Shown here in pieces: positions 34,962-42,301 of a stretch of DNA of 42,301 bases; the first letter of the stretch is position 1; each line of letters opens with the position of its first letter. The stretch lies in the NCBI GenBank assembly GCA_023667765.1, contig JAMOZS010000019.1, positions 1-42,301 on the forward strand, written 5' to 3'. Below the pieces are notes generated by a model. It searched no databases. It saw nothing but the letters and a program-made list of their open reading frames with translations, and had not been told where the DNA came from. The position numbers and the translations under genes are program-made. This DNA comes from Roseburia sp. Lineage in GTDB: Bacteria; Bacillota; Clostridia; Lachnospirales; Lachnospiraceae.

Positions 34962-35837
34962 ATGCAGGGAAAGATAATCAAAGGGATTGCGGGCTTTTAT
35001 TATTGTATGGCCGCAGGTGATGTGTATGAATGTAAAGCAAAGGGAGTGTTCCGCAGGGAAAACAGGAAGCCTCTGGTAGGGGATGATGTGGAACTGGATA
35101 TTCTGGATGAAGAGAAGAAGCTTGGAAATATCCGGGAGCTTTTGCCCCGCAGGAGCTGTCTGATTCGGCCTGCCGTCGCCAATGTGGACCAGGCGCTTAT
35201 CATCTTTGCCATTGTGAAGCCTCAGCCCAATTTTAATCTGCTGGACCGTTTCCTGGTGATGATGGGGAAGCAAAGCCTTCCCTGTATTATCTGCTTTAAT
35301 AAGCTTGATTTGGACAAGGAGAATAAGGGAAGGGAGTATGAGGCGGTTTACAGAAGCTGCGGGTATCAGACATTGGCGGTCAGCGCTGCCAGCAAAGAGG
35401 GAATAGACAGCCTGCAAAAGCTGCTTTTGGGAAAAACTACGACAGTGGCGGGACCCAGCGGAGTGGGGAAATCCTCTCTGGTGAACTGCCTGCAGTCCCA
35501 TGTGATGATGGAAACGGGGGATATCAGCGCTAAAATTGAGAGGGGAAAGCACACCACCAGACATTCCGAGCTTCTGGTAATCTCGGAGAATACTTATATT
35601 CTGGATACGCCGGGCTTTAGCTCTCTGGGGCTTTTTGATATGGAAAAGGAGGAGCTTGCCGGCTATTATCCCGAATTTGCAGCTTATGAGGAAAACTGTA
35701 GATTTGGCGGCTGCGCACATCTGGCGGAGCCGGCCTGCGGTATTCAGAAAGCTGTGGAGGAAGGAAAAATCAGCAGGCTGCGCTATGATACTTACTGCCA
35801 GCTGTATCGTGAGCTTAAAAACGAGAGAAAGTATTGA
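34962..35837 (+). CDS. rsgA: Ribosome small-subunit-dependent GTPase A
   Basis: Circularly permuted GTPase of 291 residues that helps mature the 30S subunit. The N-terminal OB fold is at about 1-65. The G motifs come in permuted order: NKLDLD (G4), then GPSGVGKSS (G1), then DTPGFSS (G3). The C-terminal zinc-binding module reads CRFGGCAHLAEPAC. Length is usual. In many Bacillota rpe and a thiamine pyrophosphokinase follow rsgA; here they are replaced by xpaC and telA. The ribosome site before ATG 34962 is weak. Confidence 0.94.
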   Translation: MQGKIIKGIAGFYYCMAAGDVYECKAKGVFRRENRKPLVGDDVELDILDEEKKLGNIRELLPRRSCLIRPAVANVDQALIIFAIVKPQPNFNLLDRFLVMMGKQSLPCIICFNKLDLDKENKGREYEAVYRSCGYQTLAVSAASKEGIDSLQKLLLGKTTTVAGPSGVGKSSLVNCLQSHVMMETGDISAKIERGKHTTRHSELLVISENTYILDTPGFSSLGLFDMEKEELAGYYPEFAAYEENCRFGGCAHLAEPACGIQKAVEEGKISRLRYDTYCQLYRELKNERKY

Positions 35838-35862
35838 TGCCAACAGGCATTGGAGAAGCAAG

Positions 35863-37044
35863 ATGAGTAATGAACAGAACTGGAAAAACATGGGAGAGCA
35901 GATTCGGGCGTCCGTGTCGGAGGCTATACAGACAGGGGATTATGCGCAGTTGAATCAGCTTGTGTCGGATACGGTAAGCAGCGCCCTTCGAGAGGCAAAA
36001 AATCAGGCAGGCCGGATGAAGGAGCAGACGCCTCGGCAAAAGGCTCAGACAAGGCCTGTGCCAGTTTCTAACGGAGGATTGGTTCGGTTAAAGAGAGTGG
36101 GCAGCGTGTCAGGGGTTCTCTATATGGTATTCGGCGGTATCGGTATGGGTTTATCCGTCTGCGGGTTGATTGCAGTCGGCATATTGTGTATACTGGGAAT
36201 AGTGGGAAGCGGCTGGTTTTTTGGGCTATTGGCGTTGATGGCGGCTTTTGGCGGTATGATAAGGCTGGGCTCAAAGAAAGGGGAGCGTCTGAAACGGGCG
36301 GAGAGGTACATACAGCTGTGTGGAAATAAGATGTACGGCATCCTGGAGGAGCTGGCCCGCCAGACGGGTAAAAGCCTTCGTTTTATCCGGAAGGATATTC
36401 GTAAAATGCTGGAAATCGGCATGTTCCCGGAGGGGCATCTGGATGAGAAGCAGACCTGCTTCATGTTAAATGATGTGATTTATCATCAATATACCCAGAC
36501 GGAGAATGCTTATCGGCTCAGACAGGAGACCGAAAGGCTCAAGGATCAGACACAGCAGAGCGCCCTGACCGGGCAGCAGGAGGAGAGCCGCAGACAGGAA
36601 AATGAACTGAATGCCATGATTGCGGAGGGGATGGAGTGTACCCGGAAGCTGCGGGAGCTGAATGATAAGATAGAGGATGAAAAGATATCAAAGGAGCTTT
36701 TCAGTCTGGAGAAGCTGTTAAAGGAGATTTTTGACAGTCTGAGGGAGCATCCGGAGCAGATGCATCGGATGCATAAGCTGATGGACTATTATCTGCCTAC
36801 AACGGTAAAGCTGGTGGAGGCATATGAGGAATTTGACCAGGTCAGCGTGCCGGGAGAGGATATATTGGCGGCAAAAGCAGAGATAGAAAAGACTTTGGGC
36901 GTGATTAACGGCGCCTTTGCGGAGCTGTTAAACGCATTATTTCAGGACGCGGCCCTGGATGTAACTACGGACGCCCAGGTGCTGCAGACCATGCTGGCAA
37001 GAGAGGGCCTTACCAGAGAAGCTTTCGTGTCCGAAGAAAAATAA
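35863..37044 (+). CDS. xpaC: XpaC family protein (5-bromo-4-chloroindolyl phosphate hydrolysis-type)
   Basis: A 393-residue protein. The first 80 residues are polar. Two adjacent membrane segments (about 82-135) include VFGGIGMGLSVCGLIAVGIL and FFGLLALMAAFGG. A long helical, coiled-coil-rich cytoplasmic part (about 140-393) contains the XpaC-type region ERYIQLCGNKMYGILEELA and KSLRFIRKDIRKMLEIGMFPEGHLD. ATG 35863 lies seven bases after GGAG; the open frame runs further upstream inside rsgA but without a start signal. The name comes from a screen phenotype in Bacillus, and the true function is unknown. It precedes telA, the pairing known from B. subtilis xpaC-yaaN. Confidence 0.85.
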   Translation: MSNEQNWKNMGEQIRASVSEAIQTGDYAQLNQLVSDTVSSALREAKNQAGRMKEQTPRQKAQTRPVPVSNGGLVRLKRVGSVSGVLYMVFGGIGMGLSVCGLIAVGILCILGIVGSGWFFGLLALMAAFGGMIRLGSKKGERLKRAERYIQLCGNKMYGILEELARQTGKSLRFIRKDIRKMLEIGMFPEGHLDEKQTCFMLNDVIYHQYTQTENAYRLRQETERLKDQTQQSALTGQQEESRRQENELNAMIAEGMECTRKLRELNDKIEDEKISKELFSLEKLLKEIFDSLREHPEQMHRMHKLMDYYLPTTVKLVEAYEEFDQVSVPGEDILAAKAEIEKTLGVINGAFAELLNALFQDAALDVTTDAQVLQTMLAREGLTREAFVSEEK

Positions 37045-37054
37045 ATAGGAGAGG

Positions 37055-37086
37055 ATGCGCAGAAAACAGCGCGCGGGAAAGAGGAG
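37055..37086 (+). repeat. Dispersed leader repeat, longer variant (copy 4)
   Basis: ATGCGCAGAAAACAGCGC followed by a GGGAAAGAGGAG stretch. It resembles the GH115 leader (ATGCGCA-AAAAGCAGCGCAGG), and its GAGGAG is the ribosome site of telA. Confidence 0.5.
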
Positions 37087-37090
37087 AAGA

Positions 37091-38263
37091 ATGAACAAGG
37101 AATTGGATGAAATGTTGAAGGAAGCGCCGGGACTGACGCTCAATCCTTTTTCGGAGGATAGGGGCGAAGGAGCAAAGGCAGCTCCTGTTGTGGCAAAAGA
37201 GTCGGTAAAGCAGGCGCCGGAGGTGGAGCTTACGCCCGAGGAGCAAAAGATGGTGGAGGATTTCGCGGCGCAGATTGATTTGACCGATACCCGACAGGTG
37301 CTGCAGTTCGGAGCCGGGAGCCAGAAGAAGATTGCCGACTTCTCTGAGAGCGCTTTAAATAATGTGCGGGCGAAGGATATGGGCGAAATCGGACAGATGC
37401 TTACGGATGTGGTGGCCGAGCTGAAAAGCTTCGAGGAAGAAGGAGACGAGAAGGGCTTTTTCGGCTTCTTTAAGAAAAGCAGCAACAAGCTGGCAAACAT
37501 GAAGGCGAAATATGATAAGGCGGAGGTAAATATCAATAAAATCTGTCAGGTCATGGAAGGGCATCAGATTACGCTGTTAAAGGATGTGGCTATGCTGGAC
37601 AAGATGTATGAGCTCAATTTAAATTATTATAAAGAATTGTCCATGTACATACTGGCGGGAAAGAAGAAGCTTCGGCAGGCAAGAGAGCAGGAGCTGCCGG
37701 CCATGCTGGATAAGGCTGAGAGGAGCAGACTGCCCGAGGATACGCAGGCTGCCAGAGATTTTGCAGCACAGATAGAACGCTTTGAGAAGAAGATATATGA
37801 TTTGGAGCTTACCCGCACAGTATCCTTACAGATGGCTCCTCAGATACGTTTGATTCAGTCTAACGATACGGCAATGTCGGAGAAGATACAGTCAACGCTG
37901 GTGAATACGATTCCGCTGTGGAAGAGCCAGATGGTGATTGCCATTGGTCTGGAGCACTCTTCGGATGCGGCCAGAGCTCAGAGAGAGGTTACCGATATGA
38001 CTAATGAGCTGCTGCGCAGGAATGCGGAGGTATTAAAGACGGCTACGATTGAAACGGCCAGAGAATCCGAGAGGGGTATTGTGGACATCGAGACGCTCAC
38101 AGCCACCAATCAGACATTAATCAGTACGCTGGATGAGGTCATAAAGATTCAGGAGGAGGGCAGAGCAAAGCGGCGAAGTGCGGAGGCGGAGCTTCTGAGG
38201 ATTGAGAACGAGATGAGAGAGAAGCTGGTCAATATGAGTCGTAATACTTTGCAGGAATCGTAA
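37091..38263 (+). CDS. telA: TelA-like toxic anion resistance family protein
   Basis: A cytoplasmic, mainly helical protein of 390 residues of the TelA/YaaN family (tellurite or toxic-anion resistance by name; biochemical role unknown). The family core runs from about residue 55 to 385, with LTDTRQVLQFG, the FFGFFKKSSNKL segment, and the well-conserved LQMAPQIRLIQSND and TIPLWKSQMVIAIGLE. ATG 37091 follows GAGGAG; the in-frame ATG at 37055 belongs to the leader repeat. It follows xpaC by 46 bases and probably ends the long operon. A link with envelope stress is plausible from the neighbours but not shown. Confidence 0.9.
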   Translation: MNKELDEMLKEAPGLTLNPFSEDRGEGAKAAPVVAKESVKQAPEVELTPEEQKMVEDFAAQIDLTDTRQVLQFGAGSQKKIADFSESALNNVRAKDMGEIGQMLTDVVAELKSFEEEGDEKGFFGFFKKSSNKLANMKAKYDKAEVNINKICQVMEGHQITLLKDVAMLDKMYELNLNYYKELSMYILAGKKKLRQAREQELPAMLDKAERSRLPEDTQAARDFAAQIERFEKKIYDLELTRTVSLQMAPQIRLIQSNDTAMSEKIQSTLVNTIPLWKSQMVIAIGLEHSSDAARAQREVTDMTNELLRRNAEVLKTATIETARESERGIVDIETLTATNQTLISTLDEVIKIQEEGRAKRRSAEAELLRIENEMREKLVNMSRNTLQES

Positions 38264-38441
38264 CAGTTTGACCATACGGCGCCACAAGGCTTGCAGGCGT
38301 GTGCATCAAGCGTAACAGTTCGGCAGAAGGCTGAATAACTGTTATCAGGAATCCGTAGATTAACAGGCTGTAGGTGGGCGGAGTGAAGGGTGATTTTATG
38401 GGCAGGATTAAGCCCATGGCATCGTAGAAAGGGTGGTTCAC
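38264..38441 (+). promoter_or_regulatory. Structured leader before the sugar-sensor/GGDEF gene
   Basis: TAACAGTT occurs at 38261-38268 and 38313-38320, with the inverse AACTGTTA at 38337-38344. The last two form a hairpin with an inner CAG/CTG stem. TAACAG recurs at 38361. A second palindrome, ATGGGC (38398-38403) and GCCCAT (38412-38417), lies about 25 bases before the start. No clear -35/-10 pair or known riboswitch fold is recognised. Confidence 0.45.
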
Positions 38442-40340
38442 ATGAGGAAACGGATAGCGGTATTTGCCAACGGATGGGGAATGGAATACCTGCAGGAGAT
38501 TGGAAACGGTATTTTACGGTGCGCAAAGTTAAGAGATGCGGATATCTTTGCTTTTGTTAACTATTCTGTCCATGCGGGGAGCAAGGAGGATGACGCAGGA
38601 GAATTTAATATTCTTAAGCTGCCTGATTTCAGGGATTTTGACGGAGCGCTGGTGCTGGCAAATTCCTTTAACAGGCAGTTGGAGGTTGATTACCTGTATC
38701 AGAAGCTTCTTGAGACGAAAGTCCCTGCAATCAGTCTGGAATATAAGCTTGCGGGGATAGATTATATAGGGACGGACAATTATTCGGGTATGTATGAGAT
38801 GGCGGAGCATCTGATAAAGGTACATGGTGTGAAGAGGATTCTTTTTGTGGGCGGATATGAGGAGCATAAAGAATCTCAGATTCGTTTAAAGGCGGTTCTG
38901 GACGCGGCAAAAGACAACAGCCTGGAGGTGCCGGAGGACTCTATTATTTATGGATATTGGGGAGAGAATTATACGAAAAGATGCATTGGGGAATGGATAA
39001 AAAAACATGACTATCTGCCGGATGCGGTTATCTGCGCCAATGACAATATGGCGGTTGGGGCGTGTGACTGGATGCGGGAGCAGGGATATCGCGTGCCTGA
39101 GGATATCAAGATTACCGGTTATGACGGTCTGCGTCTGACAAGGGAGCATCATCCGGTCATCGCAACTGTCAGCCGTAATTGGGATAATATGGGCTACAAT
39201 GCGATGGAGCGGCTGTTTGATAAGATGGCAGGGAAGGAAACAAATCCGGTTGTTGAGTTAAAAACCAGTCTGGCGTGCGGCGAAAGCTGCGGGTGCCGTC
39301 CGGAAAAAGAGCAGAATGCCGCACCTTTTCCTGCAAAGAAGGCGGTCAATGATAAAATGGCGGAAAGCCTTTCCATGGACCAGCATTTCAGGCATATGTA
39401 TCTGGCAGTAAGAAAGGATGAAACCGCAGAACAGCTGAATAAAAGTCTTTCCGACTTTATTCGCGACGAGGGATGGATGGAGGGACAGAAGTTTATGCTT
39501 TGTCTGCATCCTCAGTTCTTTGCCTTTGCCGAGCAGGATGATATTTTCAAGACAGACGGCTACAGTGACACCATGAATGTTATCTGCTCCTTCAGCAGAG
39601 GCGTTGCCGAAAAGCATCAGAAGATGGATACGAAAAGGGCGATGTTTCATGTAGCCGAGGAGAGTGAAAGCCCGGGATGTTATATTTTTGTACCCGTGAG
39701 AAGTGACGATAAGGCTTTTGGTTTTGCCATGTTGACAAGAAACTTTGAAATTGTGAACAATAATTTTCTGTATATATGGACCAGACATATGAATCAATAT
39801 CTGGAACAGGTTCGTTCCAATGTAAAGATTGCTGAATTGACGAAAAGACTGAAGGAGCTTTCCGTCACGGACATTCTCACCGGCGTATATAACCGAACCG
39901 GCTGTGAGAAGGTGATTTATCCCTATCTGGGACAATGCCAGAGAAGGGGCGGCAGAGCTGTGGTAATAATGGCTGATATTGACAGGATGAAAGCTATCAA
40001 TGATCAATTCGGTCACGGGCAGGGAGATTTGGCGCTCTGCATTGTGTCGTCCATTCTGCGCAGGGCGCTCCCTCAGGGCTTTCTTGTGGGACGTTATGGA
40101 GGAGACGAATTCTTTATCGGAGGGGAGAGTGACGGCGTCACCCCCGTAGAGGAGATGATTCATCAGGTCATGCTTGAACTGGAGAAGGAGACAGAGATAA
40201 GAAAGCTTCCCTTCCCACTGACCTTAAGTATGGGAGGCGTGGAGCTGGAAGAGGGGGAGGCTTTTGAATTAAGCAGCAGCCTGCAGAGAGCCGACGCATC
40301 CATGTATGAGGAGAAGAGAAGGCATCATGAAGGGGACTGA
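38442..40340 (+). CDS. LacI-type sugar-binding domain fused to a GGDEF diguanylate cyclase
   Basis: One-component signalling protein of 632 residues with no signal peptide or membrane segment. Residues 1-275 form a LacI/periplasmic-binding-type domain (IDYIGTDNYSGMYEMAEHL, VKRILFVGG, PDAVICANDNMAVGA, DIKITGYDG), but the helix-turn-helix of true LacI proteins is absent. C279, C283 and C285 (CGESCGC) mark the domain border. A middle region (about 300-450) looks like a GAF-type sensor. The GGDEF domain (about 465-632) has the intact active site GGDEF at 553-557, so c-di-GMP synthesis is expected. The RxxD inhibitory site is replaced by PQGF. ATG 38442 follows AAAGGG by eight bases. Confidence 0.87.
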   Translation: MRKRIAVFANGWGMEYLQEIGNGILRCAKLRDADIFAFVNYSVHAGSKEDDAGEFNILKLPDFRDFDGALVLANSFNRQLEVDYLYQKLLETKVPAISLEYKLAGIDYIGTDNYSGMYEMAEHLIKVHGVKRILFVGGYEEHKESQIRLKAVLDAAKDNSLEVPEDSIIYGYWGENYTKRCIGEWIKKHDYLPDAVICANDNMAVGACDWMREQGYRVPEDIKITGYDGLRLTREHHPVIATVSRNWDNMGYNAMERLFDKMAGKETNPVVELKTSLACGESCGCRPEKEQNAAPFPAKKAVNDKMAESLSMDQHFRHMYLAVRKDETAEQLNKSLSDFIRDEGWMEGQKFMLCLHPQFFAFAEQDDIFKTDGYSDTMNVICSFSRGVAEKHQKMDTKRAMFHVAEESESPGCYIFVPVRSDDKAFGFAMLTRNFEIVNNNFLYIWTRHMNQYLEQVRSNVKIAELTKRLKELSVTDILTGVYNRTGCEKVIYPYLGQCQRRGGRAVVIMADIDRMKAINDQFGHGQGDLALCIVSSILRRALPQGFLVGRYGGDEFFIGGESDGVTPVEEMIHQVMLELEKETEIRKLPFPLTLSMGGVELEEGEAFELSSSLQRADASMYEEKRRHHEGD

Positions 40341-40410
40341 GACAATGCCTGCCTTATAAATGCAAAAGAATTTAAAAGAATATAGCTCAGGGGGTTAAGA
40401 TATACTCCGG

Positions 40411-40463
40411 AAAAGCCGAAATACTGAGTAAGCGAATTAGCTGAAACGGATTTCGGCTTTTTT
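40411..40463 (+). terminator. Long-loop intrinsic terminator after the GGDEF gene
   Basis: Arms AAAAGCCGAAAT (40411-40422) and ATTTCGGCTTTT (40450-40461) pair perfectly over a 27-base loop that contains its own small stem (AGC/GCT), and end in a T run. CTCAG (40386-40390) upstream can pair with CTGAG (40424-40428) in the loop, offering a competing fold. Confidence 0.8.
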
Positions 40464-40715
40464 ATGGAGAATCACGGAGGATTATAATATCAGGAGTAAG
40501 GTTGCTCTGCTTTCGTATGGCGGAGCGGTTTCCGGATTTTCTTTTTAGTGTTTCAAAGGTGTTTCTGCCGAAATCCAGCATGGTTAAATCATTTTTATTT
40601 TTGTGTGTGCAACAGAGGAAAGGCATGGCTGCATGGCTTTGGAGGGGCTGTTGCGGTATCGTTAAGTGATGCAGCTTCCGGGCTGCAGGAATATTAGAAC
40701 AAGGAGGATTCAAGG
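40464..40715. other. Gene-free stretch before the DUF6033-like gene
   Basis: No convincing coding sequence. It has TATAAT at 40483-40488 without a good -35, an AT-rich run at 40578-40602, and a GCAACAG...CTGTTGC inverted pair around 40608-40655. AAGGAGG at about 40701-40707 serves the next gene. With the terminator just upstream, the promoter of the two unknown genes should lie here. Confidence 0.45.
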
Positions 40716-41483
40716 ATGAGCAGAACAACAGGAATATCAGATGCGGCGCAGACAGAAGAGATGGCGAGAGCGTCTCAGACCCAAACGGCCGGAACAGAGA
40801 AAAAGCGGGTCAACGGAAGAACAATAGGTAATCCGCAGCTTAGCGAAAAGGCATCCAAATATTATGAGGAGCTGAAAAAGAAATATTCCAACATGGACTT
40901 TATTCTTGTAAGCAATGACCAGAAGGAGATGGCGAATGCTCAGGCGGCAAAATATGCCAATCCTAATAAGATGGTAGTGCTGATTGACGAGGAGAAGATT
41001 GAGAAGATGGCCTCGGATGAGAAGTTCCGCAAGCAGTATGAGGGGATTATCTCAAATGGAGCCAACAGCCTGGCGCAGATGGCAAAGAAGCTTACGGAAA
41101 GCGGCGCTAATGTGAAAGGCTTCGGCATGCAGGTAAAAGATGGAAGGGCTTCCTTCTTTGCGGCTGTAGATAAGTCTTTCGCTTCTCAGAGGGAGCGTCA
41201 GCAGAAGCGCATTGCTCAGAAGAGGGATGCGAAAAAGGCAGAGGCTAAGAAGGCTGAAAAGAAAGCTGCCAAGGAAAAGCTGGAGGAGAAATATCAGAAA
41301 CGGGGCGAGAAGGATAAAGTTTCCGATAGCTCATGGGATAGCGAGGAGTATGAAATAATATCCGCTTCCTCTATAGAGGAGTTAGTGAAGAAGGTTGAAG
41401 ACTATCATTATGCAAGCATGAGCGACCGGGCCCAGACCGAGCAGGAGCGGCAGGTTGGCCAGAGTATTGATTATTCTGTATAA
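40716..41483 (+). CDS. DUF6033-like protein of unknown function
   Basis: A 255-residue, soluble, highly charged protein without signal peptide or membrane segment. Residues about 38-155 form the conserved part (GNPQLSEKASKYYEELKKKY, MDFILVSND, PNKMVVLIDEEKIEKMA, KQYEGIISNGANSLAQM, FGMQVKDG). A Lys/Ala/Glu-rich coiled-coil stretch (about 158-200) follows, then an acidic region and the C-terminal tail VGQSIDYSV. This resembles what I recall of DUF6033, found mostly in Lachnospiraceae; function unknown. AAGGAGG precedes the ATG. The next gene, 24 bases on, ends in the same GQSID tail, suggesting a joint function. Confidence 0.75.
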   Translation: MSRTTGISDAAQTEEMARASQTQTAGTEKKRVNGRTIGNPQLSEKASKYYEELKKKYSNMDFILVSNDQKEMANAQAAKYANPNKMVVLIDEEKIEKMASDEKFRKQYEGIISNGANSLAQMAKKLTESGANVKGFGMQVKDGRASFFAAVDKSFASQRERQQKRIAQKRDAKKAEAKKAEKKAAKEKLEEKYQKRGEKDKVSDSSWDSEEYEIISASSIEELVKKVEDYHYASMSDRAQTEQERQVGQSIDYSV

Positions 41484-41507
41484 CATATAAAAAGAGGGTT
41501 GTTTACT

Positions 41508-42194
41508 GTGATAGGTACTATCAGAAACCAGGTGAAGCTGGCAGTCTTAGACGGTCAGTGGCAGCAGAAAAAACAGAATATGGCGAAGAAAAGCCCCAGG
41601 GAATTGACGGCGGAGGAACGAAAGCTTCAGGCCCTTTGGGAGCAGGCGGAGAAAATCCGTGAGGGTAATAAATCCGCCAGTCTGGATGCCAAGCTGAAAT
41701 CCGGCGCGAAGCTGACGCCGGAGGAGATAGAGTATCTGCGCAGAAATTCCCCTGAGACCTTGAAGGAGTATGAGGAGGCTCAGAGGGAGCGGGAGAATTA
41801 TAAACGGCAGCTTCGCAACTGTGACTCCAAGGAGGAAACACAACAGCTGAAGCTGTCTAAGATGGGACAGTTTTTGTCCCGCTGTAAAGAGATTTCCACA
41901 AATCCCAATATACCTAAGAGTAAAAAGCTGGAGCTTCTGCAGAAGCTGTCAAACCGGGTGGCAGGGATAGAGGCCGAGCATCTGGAATTTACAGCTTCCC
42001 TGCAATATGCGAATTTGCCAAAGGATGAGGAGGAAGAGAAGAAAAATCGGGAATCTCGGGCTTCCGATACCGGGACTGACGATACTGTCTCCCAGGAGCT
42101 TACGCCTGTAGAGGGGAAGGACCCTGTGGAGGAACTGAAGGAGCTTTTGGCTGAGGCATCTCCTGCAGGGCAAAGTATTGATGCGATGGTGTAA
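41508..42194 (+). CDS. Unknown charged protein, partner of the DUF6033-like gene
   Basis: A 228-residue soluble, helix-rich protein with no recognised domain. The N-terminus MIGTIRNQVKLAVLDGQWQQKK is followed by a Glu/Lys/Arg-rich coiled-coil region (about 30-115, with ELTAEERKLQALWEQAEKI and LTPEEIEYLRRNSPETLKEYE). A second helical part (about 120-170, MGQFLSRCKEI, IPKSKKLELLQKLSNRV) precedes an acidic, disordered-looking stretch and the tail AGQSIDAMV. The preferred start is GTG 41508, nine bases after GAGGG; TTG 41499 is too close. It lies in one transcript with the preceding gene and shares its last residues. I cannot name a function. Confidence 0.72.
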   Translation: MIGTIRNQVKLAVLDGQWQQKKQNMAKKSPRELTAEERKLQALWEQAEKIREGNKSASLDAKLKSGAKLTPEEIEYLRRNSPETLKEYEEAQRERENYKRQLRNCDSKEETQQLKLSKMGQFLSRCKEISTNPNIPKSKKLELLQKLSNRVAGIEAEHLEFTASLQYANLPKDEEEEKKNRESRASDTGTDDTVSQELTPVEGKDPVEELKELLAEASPAGQSIDAMV

Positions 42195-42301
42195 CGATAG
42201 GTGACGACAGTCATGGAGTCGGGGCCAGGTGAAAGGCGTATTTTACTATGAAAGTTCCAATTTGCCTTGCGGAAACCGCGCAGTCAAAACCGCATTCCTT
42301 T
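42195..42301 (+). other. Window end, possible start of a further gene
   Basis: A frame opens at ATG 42249 (MKVPICLAETAQSKPHS) and runs off the window. GAAAGG lies about twelve bases upstream, a poor spacing. Too little is visible to decide whether it is real. Confidence 0.2.

Noticed and set aside
35635-35862. Upstream extension of the XpaC protein by 76 codons
   Set aside because: It overlaps the rsgA 3' end in another frame, and the GGAG-ATG signal at 35851-35865 marks a better start.
34857-35891. Minus-strand open frame (344 codons) opposite rsgA
   Set aside because: Shadow of rsgA; no ribosome site or recognisable domain.
38264-38441. c-di-GMP riboswitch before the GGDEF gene
   Set aside because: The conserved GEMM-type sequence blocks are not present; only simple hairpins are seen.
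40381-40410. tRNA-like TAGCTCAG...GGTTAAG segment after the GGDEF gene
   Set aside because: It looks like a D-arm start, but there is no matching acceptor stem, anticodon arm or TTC arm.
1-42301. CRISPR arrays, rRNA or tRNA genes, complete insertion sequences
   Set aside because: No regularly spaced direct repeats, no RNA gene signatures and no transposase coding sequence were seen.

Overview
The window looks like a chromosomal segment of a gut-type Lachnospiraceae (Clostridia, Bacillota). The grounds are the SCIFF ranthipeptide pair next to a TIGR04086 membrane protein and a fused SecDF, a DUF6033-like protein, a priA-def-fmt-rsmB-rlmN-stp-prkC-rsgA housekeeping run, an intracellular xylan-degradation set, strong AGGAGG ribosome sites and frequent GTG/TTG starts. 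No rRNA, tRNA, CRISPR array or complete mobile element was seen.

Region by region. (1) 1-1560 is AT-rich and is the decayed end of a Tn916-family integrative element: an aminoglycoside-phosphotransferase-fold kinase, a deleted excisionase and the first ~19 codons of a tyrosine integrase. (2) 1600-4520 is a BceAB-type ABC transporter behind a perfect TTACA-N4-TGTAA palindrome, with no BceRS-type sensor pair beside it. (3) 4571-7852 is a phosphate module: a Na/Pi cotransporter lacking the usual C-terminal PhoU-like domain, then a PhoB/PhoR-like response regulator and kinase. (4) 7911-15442 is a four-gene set for acetylated glucuronoxylan oligosaccharides (GH8, SGNH esterase, GH115, GH43). None has a signal peptide, and no transporter or regulator is adjacent. 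Two tandem homologous hairpins precede it.

(5) 15454-16761 (minus strand) is a CorC/CNNM-CBS membrane protein whose 3' end carries a terminator-like hairpin facing the xylan genes. (6) 16956-21324 holds TIGR04086, scfA, scfB and secDF, with a strong promoter before scfA and a hairpin between precursor and maturase. (7) 21364-38263 is a long co-directional run: recJ, then after a 323-bp gap murE, priA, def, fmt, a zinc peptidase, rsmB, rlmN, PP2C phosphatase, PASTA kinase, rsgA, xpaC and telA. It covers DNA repair, wall synthesis, translation maturation and wall-stress signalling. (8) 38442-40340 is a one-component fusion of a LacI-type sugar-binding domain with a GGDEF diguanylate cyclase. 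(9) 40716-42194 holds two cytoplasmic, charged proteins of unknown function that end in the same GQSIDxxV tail.

Most genes belong to known families. The least explained parts are the DUF6033-like pair with its shared tail, the sugar-sensor/GGDEF fusion, the orphan Bce-type transporter with its operator, the possible attenuator before the xylan genes, and a small leader repeat that recurs at the starts of unrelated genes. All family assignments are from reading the sequence; no database search was run.
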